NCBI GenBank assembly: GCA_014191855.1
Contig: BJHF01000002.1
Coordinates: forward strand, 1-64,000
Direction of reading: 5' to 3'
Length of the DNA: 64,000 nucleotides
Source of the DNA: Deltaproteobacteria bacterium
GTDB lineage: Bacteria; Myxococcota_A; UBA796; SXON01
The position numbers were made by a program, and so were the translations under genes. Under the pieces are notes generated by a model, which searched no databases, had not been told where the DNA came from, and worked only from the letters and a program-made list of their open reading frames with translations. Positions 52,982 through 62,047 of the stretch are shown piece by piece (position 1 is the stretch's first letter; each line of letters begins with the position of its first letter).

Positions 52982-53800
52982 ATGCAGGTTGCGCTCTACG
53001 GCCTCGGGCGGATGGGCGCGCACCACCATCGGCACCTTGAGGCACTTGGACACGACGTTACTCGGGTAGACCCCCAGAAAGGTTGGAGCGCGGCCCCGGC
53101 AACGGCGGCGGCGGTCGTCGTCGCCACGCCGACGCGCACCCACCTCGACGTTGCATTGCCGTGGCTGCAGCGCGGCGTGCCGGTGCTGGTCGAAAAGCCG
53201 CTGGCGGCTTCGCTGGAGGAGGCCGCGGCGCTCGCTGCGTTTCCCCACTGCGTCGTCGGCCACATCGAGCGCTTCAACCCTGCGTTCATGGCAATCGCTT
53301 CGGTGGACGCTCGCTTCGTTCAGGCCGAGCGCCTCGCCCCCTGGGCCGACCGCGGCGTGGACGTGGATGTCGTGCTGGACCTGATGATCCACGACCTCGA
53401 CCTGTTCCACGCGCTCACCCGCTCCCCGCTGCGCGAAGTGCGCGCCAACGGTTTGTCCGTTCGTTCCGGCCAGATCGACATCGTGCATGCGCGGGTTGAA
53501 ACGGAAGCCGGGCACGTGGGCGTGTTCGCCGCCAGCCGGATCAGCCGCAAAGCGGTGCGCTCGCTGCGGGTGTTCACGCCCGACGGATACTGGAGCGCAG
53601 ACCTGCGAGATCCGACCGTCCTGCGCATCGATTCGGCGCTTCAGGAGCGCCCGGTGCCGCTGATGCGCCACGACGCCCTCGCCGCGGAGCTGGCGTCGTT
53701 TCTGGCCTTCGCCTCCTCCGGGGCGCCGTTCCCCGTCACGGGCGCCGACGGAGTGGTCGCGATGCAGATGGCCGAGGCGATCCGGTGCGCCTGCTCCTGA
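52982..53800 (+). CDS. Gfo/Idh/MocA family oxidoreductase in lpx cluster (possible GnnA-like)
   Basis: QVALYGLGRMGAHHHRHLEALGHDV..VVVATPTRTHLDVALPWLQRGVPVLVEKPLAASLEEA..VLDLMIHDLDLFHAL; sits between lpxA and lpxB. Confidence 0.85.
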   Translation: MQVALYGLGRMGAHHHRHLEALGHDVTRVDPQKGWSAAPATAAAVVVATPTRTHLDVALPWLQRGVPVLVEKPLAASLEEAAALAAFPHCVVGHIERFNPAFMAIASVDARFVQAERLAPWADRGVDVDVVLDLMIHDLDLFHALTRSPLREVRANGLSVRSGQIDIVHARVETEAGHVGVFAASRISRKAVRSLRVFTPDGYWSADLRDPTVLRIDSALQERPVPLMRHDALAAELASFLAFASSGAPFPVTGADGVVAMQMAEAIRCACS

Positions 53801-54798
53801 GCGCGATCGAGCCCAGCGCCGACCGCCTCGGCGCGGAGCTGCTGGTCGAATTGCGTCGTCGCGGCGTGCAGGTTCAGGCGCGCGGGCTCGGTGGGCCGTT
53901 GCTGATTTCGCAGGGCTTGTCGCCCGTTTCGCCGCTCGCGCCGCCCGCGATGGGGCTTGTGGAGGTGCTCGGCCACCTCGGGGCGCTGCGGCGGCAGCGG
54001 CAGAGCCTCGTTGCGGCGGCGACGCCACCGCCCGACGCATTGTTGTGCGTAGACGCCCCGGATTTTCACGTGCCAGCGGCGCGGGCGGTGCGGCAGCGGG
54101 GCGTGCGTACCATCGGCTGGGTGTCGCCGCAGCTCTGGGCGTGGAGGCCCGGCCGGAAGCACGCGATCGCGGCTGCGTACGACCAGCTCCTGTGCCTATT
54201 CCCCTTCGAACCTGCGCTCTACGCGGGCACGGGCCTCGACGCACGCTTCGTGGGCCACCCGGCGGTGGACCGCCTGGTGGATCGGCGCCCGGAGGCCGGA
54301 GTCGTGGCGATCTTCCCAGGTTCGCGGCCGGCGGAGCTCGCGCGCCACCTCGGCCCCTTCCTTGAAGCCACCCGCGGCTACCGCACGGTGCTCGTGGCCG
54401 AGGCTAGCGGCGCGAACCTGCGCGCCCGCCTTCCACCCGACCCCCGGCTGCACGTCGTGGCCGCGCCCGAGGCGATCGCCCGCTGCGAACGCGCGCTCTC
54501 AAAGTCCGGGACCGTGACGTTGGAGCTGGCGGTGAACGGTGTACCCGCCGTGGTGGCCCACCGCGTGCACTGGCTCACCTACCTCGTGGGAAGGCAGCTT
54601 GTTCGCGGTATCCGCTTCCTCGCCCTGCCAAACCTGCTCTGCGATGAGGCCGTGTACCGCGAGTTCGTACAGCACTTCTCGCCGACGGATCTGCGAGACG
54701 CGCTCACCGTTGCGAAGGAGCCGCCGGCCGCAACGCTCCGGGAACGGGTGGGGCCGCCGGGCGTCGTGGCGCGCGTAGCCGACATCCTGTTGGCGTAG
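53785..54798 (+). CDS. lpxB: lipid-A-disaccharide synthase LpxB
   Basis: LLLSAIEPSADRLGAELLVELRRRG..VDAPDFHVPAARAVRQRGVRTIGWVSPQLWAWRPGRKHAIAAAYDQLLCLFPFEPALY..FVGHPAVD. Confidence 0.93.
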   Translation: MRLLLSAIEPSADRLGAELLVELRRRGVQVQARGLGGPLLISQGLSPVSPLAPPAMGLVEVLGHLGALRRQRQSLVAAATPPPDALLCVDAPDFHVPAARAVRQRGVRTIGWVSPQLWAWRPGRKHAIAAAYDQLLCLFPFEPALYAGTGLDARFVGHPAVDRLVDRRPEAGVVAIFPGSRPAELARHLGPFLEATRGYRTVLVAEASGANLRARLPPDPRLHVVAAPEAIARCERALSKSGTVTLELAVNGVPAVVAHRVHWLTYLVGRQLVRGIRFLALPNLLCDEAVYREFVQHFSPTDLRDALTVAKEPPAATLRERVGPPGVVARVADILLA

Positions 54799-54880
54799 GC
54801 CTTCAACGCGCGCGCGTTGCGCCGCGACCGCGCCTGACGAAGGGGATCGGGCCGCGCGCAACGCCCCGCCGGATGCGCAC

Positions 54881-54950
54881 CCGCCGATGGGCCCCCGCCG
54901 ATGCGCCCCCGCCGATGCGCCCCAGCCGTTGCGCCCGAGCCGTCGCAGCA
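54881..54950. repeat. 14-bp imperfect tandem repeat CCGCCGATGCGCCC (about 5 units)
   Basis: ccgccgatgggccc / ccgccgatgcgccc x2 / cagccgttgcgccc / gagccgtcgcagca in the lpxB-dnaK intergenic region. Confidence 0.8.
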
Positions 54951-54957
54951 AGCCACC

Positions 54958-55161
54958 GCGGGATTCTCGGGGTCCACCCTCCGATTCCTCCGGGGAGCCG
55001 AACGTTGTTCAGGGCGATGAAGGGGCGGGTGACGGGGTGGGTCGGCGCGCCCGAGCGAGTCTTCGAGCGAGCGGAGCGCTGACCCGCCCCGGCAGGACCC
55101 AGCATCACTCTTGCTCCTTCTCGTCCCCCGGAGCTTGCGATGCACACGCCGAGAATCCCGC
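54958..55161. repeat. 204-bp intergenic element bounded by perfect 13-bp inverted repeats (candidate MITE-like)
   Basis: GCGGGATTCTCGG (54958-54970) and CCGAGAATCCCGC (55149-55161) are exact reverse complements; no convincing ORF inside. Confidence 0.45.
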
Positions 55162-55212
55162 CAACAACGGCGCCGCGTCTTGCACGGCGATCTGGAACAC
55201 CCACAGGCCGCC

Positions 55213-57015
55213 TCAGATCGTCGAAACGCCCATCTTGTCGTTGAGGTGCGCCGCGAACCGCTTGAGGTAGTTTGACGTATCTTCCAGGTTTGAGCGGTCG
55301 GTGCTCTTCGCGAGCGCCATCCGCCCGCGCTTGAGCGCCTGCTCGGCCTCGGTAACGTCCTGCTTGTGGAGCACGGCCTTGTGCTCCCGCACGAACGTTT
55401 CCAGCGCGACGATCTGCTTCTCGACCGTGAACCGAAGATCCTTCGTTTCTGCAGCAGCCTCGTGCTTCGCCTCCTGGGCCACCGCCTCGGACCGCGCCGA
55501 GTCGATCTCCAGCTTCGAGAGCCCAGTCGGGGCTCGAATCGTGACCTTGTTCTGCAGACCGCGACCATCCTGCGCGCTCACGTTCACGATGCCGCTGGCA
55601 TCGATGGCGAATTTCACCTCGATGCGAGGCACGCCGCGCGGCGCGGGATCCAGGCCGACAAGCTCGAATTCGCCGAGGGACACGTTCTCCGTGGCCAACG
55701 CGCTTTCGCCCTGGAGCACGTGGATCTTCACCGCCCGCTGGTTGTCCACCACGGTGCTCACCAACTGCACCTTCTGCGCGGGGATCGTGGTGTTCTTCGG
55801 GATCAGCTTGGCGAAACGACGCCCCTCCACCTCGATGCCGAGCGAGAGGTTCGTGACGTCCAACAAGGTGACCGACTTCACCTCGCCTTCAAGCACGCCC
55901 GCCTGGATCGCCGCGCCGATCGCGACCACTTCGTCGGGGTTGAACGCATGGTTCAACGGGCGCTTGAAGAACTCCTTGACCATCTCCTTGATGCGCGGGA
56001 TGCGGCTGGAGCCGCCGACCATGACGATCTCATCGATATCGTCGGTGCTGAGGCTGGCCTCGGCCATGACCTTCCGGCATTCATCAACGGTTTTCTCAAA
56101 CATCGGCATCGCCAACGTTTCGAACATCGCGCGGGTGAGCCGCACCTGGAGGTGCCGGGGCCCCGAGGAATCAGCGGTGAGGAACGGAAGATGAATCTCC
56201 GTTTCCATCGCGGTGGAGAGCTCGATCTTGGCGCGCTCCGCGGCATCCCGCAGGCGCTGGCGCACGATCTTGTCCCCCGACACGTCGGTACCGTGCTCCT
56301 CCTTGAACTGATCGAGCAACCAGTCCACCAGCACCCGATCGATGTCGGCCCCGCCCAGCGCGTTGTTGCCGCGGGTGGCGCGAACCTCGCCGACATCTCG
56401 ATCGATGTTGACGACGCTGATGTCGAACGTGCCGCCCCCGAAGTCGTACACCGCGATCGTGGCGTTCTTTCGCCGATCGTGAACGTACGCCAGCGCGGCC
56501 GCGGTGGGCTCGTTGATGATTCGAACGACGTTCAGCCCGGCGATGGTGCCCGCATCCTTGGTGGCCTGGCGCTGCCGATCGTTGAAGTTCGCCGGAACGG
56601 TGATGATCGCTTCCGAGACGGGCTCGCCCAGGAAGTCCTCGGCAGACCGCTTCAATTTCTGAAGGATCATCGCCGAGAGCTCGGGAGGGCTGAAGAGGCG
56701 CCCGGCGACCTTGATCGCGGCATCGCCGTTCTTGTTCTCCACCACTTCGTAGTTCACCAGCGGGATGTCGCGCCCAGCCTCTTTGTAGCGCTTGCCCATG
56801 AAGCGCTTCACGGAGTGGATCGTCGCGTCGGGATTGATCAACATCTGCCGCTTGGCGATGTCGCCAACAAAACGCTCGCCGACCTTGGAGAATCCAACCA
56901 CGGAGGGGGTAACGCGGCCCCCCTCCTCGTTGATGATCACCCGCGGCTCACGCCGATCCATATACGCGACGACGGAATTGGTGGTTCCGAGGTCAATGCC
57001 GATCACCTTGCCCAT
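55213..57015 (-). CDS. dnaK: molecular chaperone DnaK (Hsp70)
   Basis: MGKVIGIDLGTTNSVVAYMDRREPRVIINEEGGRVTPSVVGF..VYDFGGGTFDISVV..NNALGGADIDRVLVDWLLDQF..VMVGGSSRIPRI; ATG at 57015. Confidence 0.95.
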   Translation of the reverse strand: MGKVIGIDLGTTNSVVAYMDRREPRVIINEEGGRVTPSVVGFSKVGERFVGDIAKRQMLINPDATIHSVKRFMGKRYKEAGRDIPLVNYEVVENKNGDAAIKVAGRLFSPPELSAMILQKLKRSAEDFLGEPVSEAIITVPANFNDRQRQATKDAGTIAGLNVVRIINEPTAAALAYVHDRRKNATIAVYDFGGGTFDISVVNIDRDVGEVRATRGNNALGGADIDRVLVDWLLDQFKEEHGTDVSGDKIVRQRLRDAAERAKIELSTAMETEIHLPFLTADSSGPRHLQVRLTRAMFETLAMPMFEKTVDECRKVMAEASLSTDDIDEIVMVGGSSRIPRIKEMVKEFFKRPLNHAFNPDEVVAIGAAIQAGVLEGEVKSVTLLDVTNLSLGIEVEGRRFAKLIPKNTTIPAQKVQLVSTVVDNQRAVKIHVLQGESALATENVSLGEFELVGLDPAPRGVPRIEVKFAIDASGIVNVSAQDGRGLQNKVTIRAPTGLSKLEIDSARSEAVAQEAKHEAAAETKDLRFTVEKQIVALETFVREHKAVLHKQDVTEAEQALKRGRMALAKSTDRSNLEDTSNYLKRFAAHLNDKMGVSTI

Positions 57016-57081
57016 GCGAACGCAGCCTACTTCCCGCGGCCCTTGCGTGCAATCGCGAGCGGGCGGTTCCTTCGTTGTGAG

Positions 57082-57162
57082 TGCCCCGGGCGGGGGTCGA
57101 ACCCGCACTCCCGAAGGAAGAGGATTTTAAATCCTCCGCGTCTGCCGTTTCGCCACCGGGGC
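57082..57162 (-). tRNA. tRNA-Leu (anticodon TAA)
   Basis: Reverse strand: gccccgg tg gcgaaacggcagacgc g gagga tttaaaa tcctc ttccttcgggag tgcgggttcgacccccgc ccggggc a; acceptor stem, long variable arm and T-arm all pair; CCA not encoded. Confidence 0.95.
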
Positions 57163-57173
57163 GCGCGCCCTCG

Positions 57174-57722
57174 TTATCCGGGCGCGGGCCCCAGCGCTGC
57201 GGCAAGCTCCGGGCCGTCGATTCGCCCCACGAAGCGGGCTACCTCGGCGCCCCCGGGGGCAATCACCAACGTGACGGGAATACGCTGCGGCCAAGCTCGG
57301 ACAAGCCGGATCGCGGCGCCCGACGGATCGGCGGACTGCAGGTGCACTACCGGGAGCACGAGCCGGTGCTCCAGGATGAAGCGAGCCAGCCGCGGCCCCT
57401 CCGAGAGCGAATCCAGCGAGAGGAAAACGCCTCGCACGCTGGGATGCTGGGCGATTACCGCCTGAACGACGTCGATCTCCGCGACGCACGATCCGCACCA
57501 CGTCGCGAAGAAGTTCACCACGAGCGGCGTGGCGCCTGAGTTCAACAACAGGCCGGCCACCGCATCCTCGGCGGCGGGAACCGCGGCGCGCGCCGGATCG
57601 ACGCCGCCCGGGCTCGCCAGCACCTCAACCAGCGGCGCGGCGCGCGCCGTGGCCGCGCAGAGCGAGGCACCGAACAAGAACAGCGCCCGACTCCACACGC
57701 GCGTACCCCCACGTTCCGGCAC
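57174..57722 (-). CDS. TlpA-like thioredoxin-fold protein
   Basis: PLVVNFFATWCGSCVAEIDVVQAVIAQHPSVRGVFLSLD..RIPVTLVIAPGGAEVARFVG (WCxxC, cis-Pro); N-terminal signal peptide. Confidence 0.88.
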   Translation of the reverse strand: MPERGGTRVWSRALFLFGASLCAATARAAPLVEVLASPGGVDPARAAVPAAEDAVAGLLLNSGATPLVVNFFATWCGSCVAEIDVVQAVIAQHPSVRGVFLSLDSLSEGPRLARFILEHRLVLPVVHLQSADPSGAAIRLVRAWPQRIPVTLVIAPGGAEVARFVGRIDGPELAAALGPAPG

Positions 57723-57781
57723 CGTATCTTACGATTGCGCCGGAGGCGCGCTCGCAGTACGTCCGCGTGCGAGGGTCACCC

Positions 57782-58612
57782 ATGCTGCTTCTCATCGCGT
57801 CTGGCATCGCCTTGGCGCTCGCGCCGGAGGTCGAGGAATCGGAGCGCCTCGCCAACGCGGGAGACATCGACGGGGTGGTGCGCGTCCTCGAGGCCTACGT
57901 CACGGCGAACCCCGATGATCCCGAAGGCCTGTGGCGCCTGTCCCGCGCGCTGTACGAGCATGGGGAAGTCCTGGCACAGTCGGTGCCCGACAAGCAGCGG
58001 CTCCCGATCTACTCGCGGGCCCGCAAGATCGCGAAGCACGCGCAGGAGGTCGATCCCGAAAACGGGCAGGGGTACCTGTGGGAAGGCGTGGCGATGGGGC
58101 GGATCGCCACCGCGTCCGGCATCCTCTCACAGCTCTCCACGGCCGACGACATCGAGGACCTGTGGCTCAGAGCGCTCTCCAAGAAGACGAAGTACCGCAT
58201 GGAGAGCGGGATCTCCTCCTTTCCAGGCGACGTTTACAACGCCCTGGGTCAGTTCTACCGGCTGTGCCCCGACTGGAAAGCGATGGAATGGCTGAGCGGC
58301 ACGCGCGGAGACATCGACAAATCGGTCAGCTACTTCAAGATGATGGTGGCGGACGACCCGAACCGCATGGAGGGGCTGAAGGAGCTGGGCGTAGCGCTGT
58401 TGTGCAAGGGCTACAAACAGGATGACGACGCGGCCAAAGCGGAAGGACGGATGTGGCTTCGCAAGGCCGTGACCATGCCCGCGACCTACCCCACGGACGT
58501 GATCGACCACAACACGATCCCCAAGATCCTGGCCCGGGAATCCGAGGCGTGCGGGTACTCGCGGGATGGCTGGGAAGACACCAGCGAGGCCAGCTACGCC
58601 GACGGGAAATGA
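57782..58612 (+). CDS. TPR-repeat exported protein
   Basis: MLLLIASGIALALA signal; NPDDPEGLWRLSRALYEHGEVLA..ARKIAKHAQEVDPENGQGYLWEGVAMG. Confidence 0.72.
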   Translation: MLLLIASGIALALAPEVEESERLANAGDIDGVVRVLEAYVTANPDDPEGLWRLSRALYEHGEVLAQSVPDKQRLPIYSRARKIAKHAQEVDPENGQGYLWEGVAMGRIATASGILSQLSTADDIEDLWLRALSKKTKYRMESGISSFPGDVYNALGQFYRLCPDWKAMEWLSGTRGDIDKSVSYFKMMVADDPNRMEGLKELGVALLCKGYKQDDDAAKAEGRMWLRKAVTMPATYPTDVIDHNTIPKILARESEACGYSRDGWEDTSEASYADGK

Positions 58613-59328
58613 GCCCGCTGCTCGGCCTGCTCCTCGGCGGGTGCGCAGCCCACGCGCCCCGCACCCCAGACACGTTCGGCGCCTCACTCGCCGCAGCGGA
58701 TGAGGAGTGGGGCGCGCGCGCCAAGAGCGGGAACCTGGAGGCGGCCGAGCGCACGTACAGCGCGCTCCTCGGCGTGCGCGCCGAATCGCCGGACGCGCTG
58801 TGGCGCCTTTCCCGAGTGGCGTGGTCGCACGCGCTGATCGACCCGGACAACGCCCAGACCTGGCACGAGATCGGGCGCGAGTATGCGCTCCGATGCGTGA
58901 TGACGGACCCGGGCGTTGCCGCCGCCGTGGCCAAACGCGGCGACCGCCTCGACAGCGCGATGCTCGCTTCCGCCACGCTGCCCTCAGAGTGCCTCGTGTT
59001 CGGCGGGGCGCACGTGGTCGCGCTGGTGGAAGCGCGAGGCGCAGGGGCGAAGCTCGATCTTGAGGACGGCGATCCCCTGCTGGGGATGGCGGTGCCGGAG
59101 ACGACGATGGAGCCCGCCACGCGCGAGTGGGCCATCGGCCGCTGGCTCACGATTACGGGAGCGACACCAAGCGCCGCGCGCGCCCACCTTGTGGCCGCGG
59201 CAAAGCTAGCGCCGGGCGTGCGGTTCTACCGAGACGCTGCGCTTCAGAGCTTCCCCGACCTCGCCGACACGTTCGCCCCGTTCACTCCAGAGCCCGCATG
59301 GGCCCTGGAGAATCACGAAGCGCCGTAA
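58609..59328 (+). CDS. TPR-related lipoprotein (diverged neighbour of preceding gene)
   Basis: MSPLLGLLLGGC lipobox; ESPDALWRLSRVAWSHALIDPDNAQTWHEIGREYALRC parallels the preceding protein. ATGA overlap. Confidence 0.62.
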   Translation: MSPLLGLLLGGCAAHAPRTPDTFGASLAAADEEWGARAKSGNLEAAERTYSALLGVRAESPDALWRLSRVAWSHALIDPDNAQTWHEIGREYALRCVMTDPGVAAAVAKRGDRLDSAMLASATLPSECLVFGGAHVVALVEARGAGAKLDLEDGDPLLGMAVPETTMEPATREWAIGRWLTITGATPSAARAHLVAAAKLAPGVRFYRDAALQSFPDLADTFAPFTPEPAWALENHEAP

Positions 59329-59340
59329 CCGCGACCCTGG

Positions 59341-59589
59341 TTAGCCCGGACCGCCGGGACCGTTGCCCGAGGGCGGGGCCTTGGGGGGCATCTTCCGCAT
59401 CGCGCGACGCGCTGCCTTACGACGGCGCTTCTCCGCGAGGCGCTGCTTCAAGCGGCGCTTCTCGCCCGGCTTGAGGTAGAAGCTGTTCTTCTTGATATCC
59501 TTGCGGATACCCTCACGCTCCACCTTGCGGCGGAAGCGGCGGAGTGCCTTCTCGAAAGGCTCATTGTCGCGGACGGTGACCAGTACCAA
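59341..59589 (-). CDS. rpsU: 30S ribosomal protein S21
   Basis: VTVRDNEPFEKALRRFRRKVEREGIRKDIKKNSFYLKPGEKRRLKQRLAEKRRRKAARR. Confidence 0.94.
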   Translation of the reverse strand: MVLVTVRDNEPFEKALRRFRRKVEREGIRKDIKKNSFYLKPGEKRRLKQRLAEKRRRKAARRAMRKMPPKAPPSGNGPGGPG

Positions 59590-59667
59590 GCAGGGACTCC
59601 AAAAGGCCCCGCCGACTAATCGACGTTCCCTCCGGGCGCAAGGGAAACCTCAGGGGGCGAGCCGAGG

Positions 59668-60468
59668 CTAGAACACCACGCCGACGGCCGCGCCGCCGTA
59701 GAACATGTTGTGCAGCCCGCCTTCGAGGCGGATCGCGGCGCGATTGGAGATGCTGAAGCGCACGCCGAGGTTGATGTCGATGAACGGGAGCACGGGCGGC
59801 ATGTCGCCATCTGCGACCAGCTCCGTGTCGTGCGGGCACGCCTCCACGCGGTCGTAGGCGGGCTCCAGCACGCCGCACGACGAATCCTGGTTGTCGTTGT
59901 TGCCCTCCGGGTTCGCCGGGTCCTCCCCCGCCTGCCACTCGTAGAGATCGCCGAGCACGAAGCCGGCGCCCAGCCCCGCGCCGAACATGAACGACAACCA
60001 GTTGTTGGCGTGGAGCTCGTAGGCGTAGTCGGCCCCGACGGTGATCACCGCGAAGTTCACGGGCTCTACCCAGCTCCCATCGAGCGGATCCTCGGAGCCG
60101 CGATCCGCGTCGTCCCAGTACCCTTCCTCGATCATCGGGTTGAGGTACTCGACGTAGAAGATCCCGTTCGCCGTGGCTTCTTTCACCACGAACTCGAGGC
60201 CGAGGGTGTAGGCGTTGATGTCGGGGCGGGCGGGGTACTCGTCGTCGGTGTGCGGCGACACGAAGGGATCGAGGATGCCGTTGGGCACCGTCATGTACCG
60301 GCCGCGAAAGTTCACTTCCATCAGGTAGCTGCGCTTGGGCGCTTCGCCGGCGGTCGAGGTTTCCACCGCGTCGTCGGCGTTCCGAACGGCCGGAGTGAGC
60401 GCCGATGGCAGCGCCACGGCAGGGGTGTTGGCGAGGGCCAGGGGCGCGGCAAAGAAGAACGGGAGCAT
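59668..60468 (-). CDS. putative outer-membrane beta-barrel protein
   Basis: Signal peptide; alternating YTLGLEFVVKEATANGIFYVEYL..FAVITVGADYAYELHANNWLSFMFGAGLGAGFVLGDLYEW..DINLGVRFSISNRAAIRLEGGLHNMFYGGAAVGVVF (C-terminal F). Confidence 0.68.
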   Translation of the reverse strand: MLPFFFAAPLALANTPAVALPSALTPAVRNADDAVETSTAGEAPKRSYLMEVNFRGRYMTVPNGILDPFVSPHTDDEYPARPDINAYTLGLEFVVKEATANGIFYVEYLNPMIEEGYWDDADRGSEDPLDGSWVEPVNFAVITVGADYAYELHANNWLSFMFGAGLGAGFVLGDLYEWQAGEDPANPEGNNDNQDSSCGVLEPAYDRVEACPHDTELVADGDMPPVLPFIDINLGVRFSISNRAAIRLEGGLHNMFYGGAAVGVVF

Positions 60469-60515
60469 GAGGCCTCGGGTGGCTCGGCGATGAATCGTCC
60501 TTTAGGAGCCTCTCC

Positions 60516-60938
60516 GTGTCAACCCTGCTCTTCTTCCTCGCGGCCTGTTCACTCCATCTTGGCACCGTACCGACGGCAGGTTTTGCGTTGAGGGAGCTCG
60601 TGGCGCCGGTCGTGGAGCCCGGGGTGGACGAAGCGGTACGTGGCGCGGTGGGCCGGGCGCTCTCGGCGCGACGAGCGGACGGAGACACCCCGCTCTCCAT
60701 CCGGATCGACCGCGCAGATTGGCGCCCCGGGCGCCGAGTCGGCGACGTGGTGACGTACGACGCCACGCTGAGCCTTCGCTTCCAGACTTCGGGCCGCGAA
60801 CGCACGGTCACCATGTCGAGCGCATACCCCGACCCGGGGAGCGCCGGCGCGGCCGACGCGGTGCGCGCGGCCGCGTTCGTGGAGCTGGCAGAACGCGCCG
60901 CGGAGGAAGGGGTGACGTGGCTCGTTCTGGGGGGGTAG
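60516..60938 (+). CDS. small lipoprotein, possibly LptE-like
   Basis: MSTLLFFLAACSLHLGTVP lipobox; position immediately upstream of holA where lptE commonly sits. Confidence 0.5.
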   Translation: MSTLLFFLAACSLHLGTVPTAGFALRELVAPVVEPGVDEAVRGAVGRALSARRADGDTPLSIRIDRADWRPGRRVGDVVTYDATLSLRFQTSGRERTVTMSSAYPDPGSAGAADAVRAAAFVELAERAAEEGVTWLVLGG

Positions 60939-60968
60939 GGGGCCGGCGGCGCGGTTAGCGGGAACGGC

Positions 60969-61970
60969 GTGTCCGCCCTCGACGATCTCCGCCGCTCGCT
61001 CGCCCAGCCCGCACCCGTGTACGTGTGCGTCGGCGACGAGTCGATGCTCGTCCGCGAGGCGATCGAGGCGGTGCGCGGCGCGGTGCTGAGCGGCGGATTG
61101 GTTGCGTTCAACCACGCCACGTTTACGTGCGGAGAAGAGGGCGCCGCAGGGTTCGCCGAAGCATGTCGGCAAGTGCCGGTGATGGCCCTGCGCCGCCTCG
61201 TGGAGGTGCGGCAGGTGCAGGACGGCAACAAGGCGGTGATGGAGGCGCTGCTGGCGTACGTGCAGGCGCCCATCGACTCCACGGTCCTGCTCGTGAGCGG
61301 GCTGAAGATGCCCGCAGCGATCGGCGGCATCGACTACGGTATCCGTGTCACCAACCAGGTGAAGAAAACCGGGTTGACCCTGAAATTCGACGGCGAGGGG
61401 GTCGATCCTGCCACCTTTGCCCGGGCCCGCGCCAAGCCGTGGGGCGTAACGGTGGAAACGGCCGCCGTGCAGCGACTGCTCGACCTTGGCGGCGAAGATC
61501 TCGACACGCTCGCCGGAAACATCGAGTTGTGCGCCGGCTTCGTGGGAACGGGCGGCTCGATCACCGCGGCGGTCGTGGCCGAGGTGTGCGCCTCAACCGC
61601 GGAAGCCGACGTGTGGAAGCTCACGGACTCCATCGTGGCGGGCGACGCCGACGGGGCCCTCGCCGAGCTGCATCGCCTCCTTGAAGGCGGGGAAGCGCCC
61701 CACCGCCTCATGGCCAGCGTAGCCTGGCAGCTCCGACAGGTGTTGCTGGTGCAAGACGCGATGCGCCGCCGCCTGCCCGACCGTGAGGCGGGCATCCGCA
61801 TGCCGCCGTTCAAGCTGCGAGCGGTGCGGGAGATGGTGGAAAAACGCCCCGTATCCCCGAGCGGTTGGCTGGAGTCGCTCGCCGTTGCCTCCCGGCGGAT
61901 GAACTCCTCGCGGGCCGGGGACCGGCGCGTGCTCGAGTCGTTTGTGCTCGGCCTGGTCGTTCGGCCCTGA
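60969..61970 (+). CDS. holA: DNA polymerase III delta subunit HolA
   Basis: PVYVCVGDESMLVREAIEAVRGAVLSGG..VMALRRLVEVRQVQ..LDLGGEDLDTLAGNIELCAGF..DADGALAELHRLLEGGEAPHRLMASVAWQLRQVLLV. Confidence 0.92.
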   Translation: MSALDDLRRSLAQPAPVYVCVGDESMLVREAIEAVRGAVLSGGLVAFNHATFTCGEEGAAGFAEACRQVPVMALRRLVEVRQVQDGNKAVMEALLAYVQAPIDSTVLLVSGLKMPAAIGGIDYGIRVTNQVKKTGLTLKFDGEGVDPATFARARAKPWGVTVETAAVQRLLDLGGEDLDTLAGNIELCAGFVGTGGSITAAVVAEVCASTAEADVWKLTDSIVAGDADGALAELHRLLEGGEAPHRLMASVAWQLRQVLLVQDAMRRRLPDREAGIRMPPFKLRAVREMVEKRPVSPSGWLESLAVASRRMNSSRAGDRRVLESFVLGLVVRP

Positions 61971-61985
61971 ACCAGGGCCGGCCCC

Positions 61986-62020
61986 GAAAAACGACGAAAC
62001 CCGCCCCCAGGGGGAGCGGG
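61986..62020 (-). terminator. Rho-independent terminator for rpsT (between convergent holA and rpsT)
   Basis: GC-rich hairpin cccgcccccagggggagcggg; on the minus strand it is followed by TTTCGTCGTTTTT. Confidence 0.65.
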
Positions 62021-62047
62021 ATTCGACCGGATTGCCCGGAGGCGACC

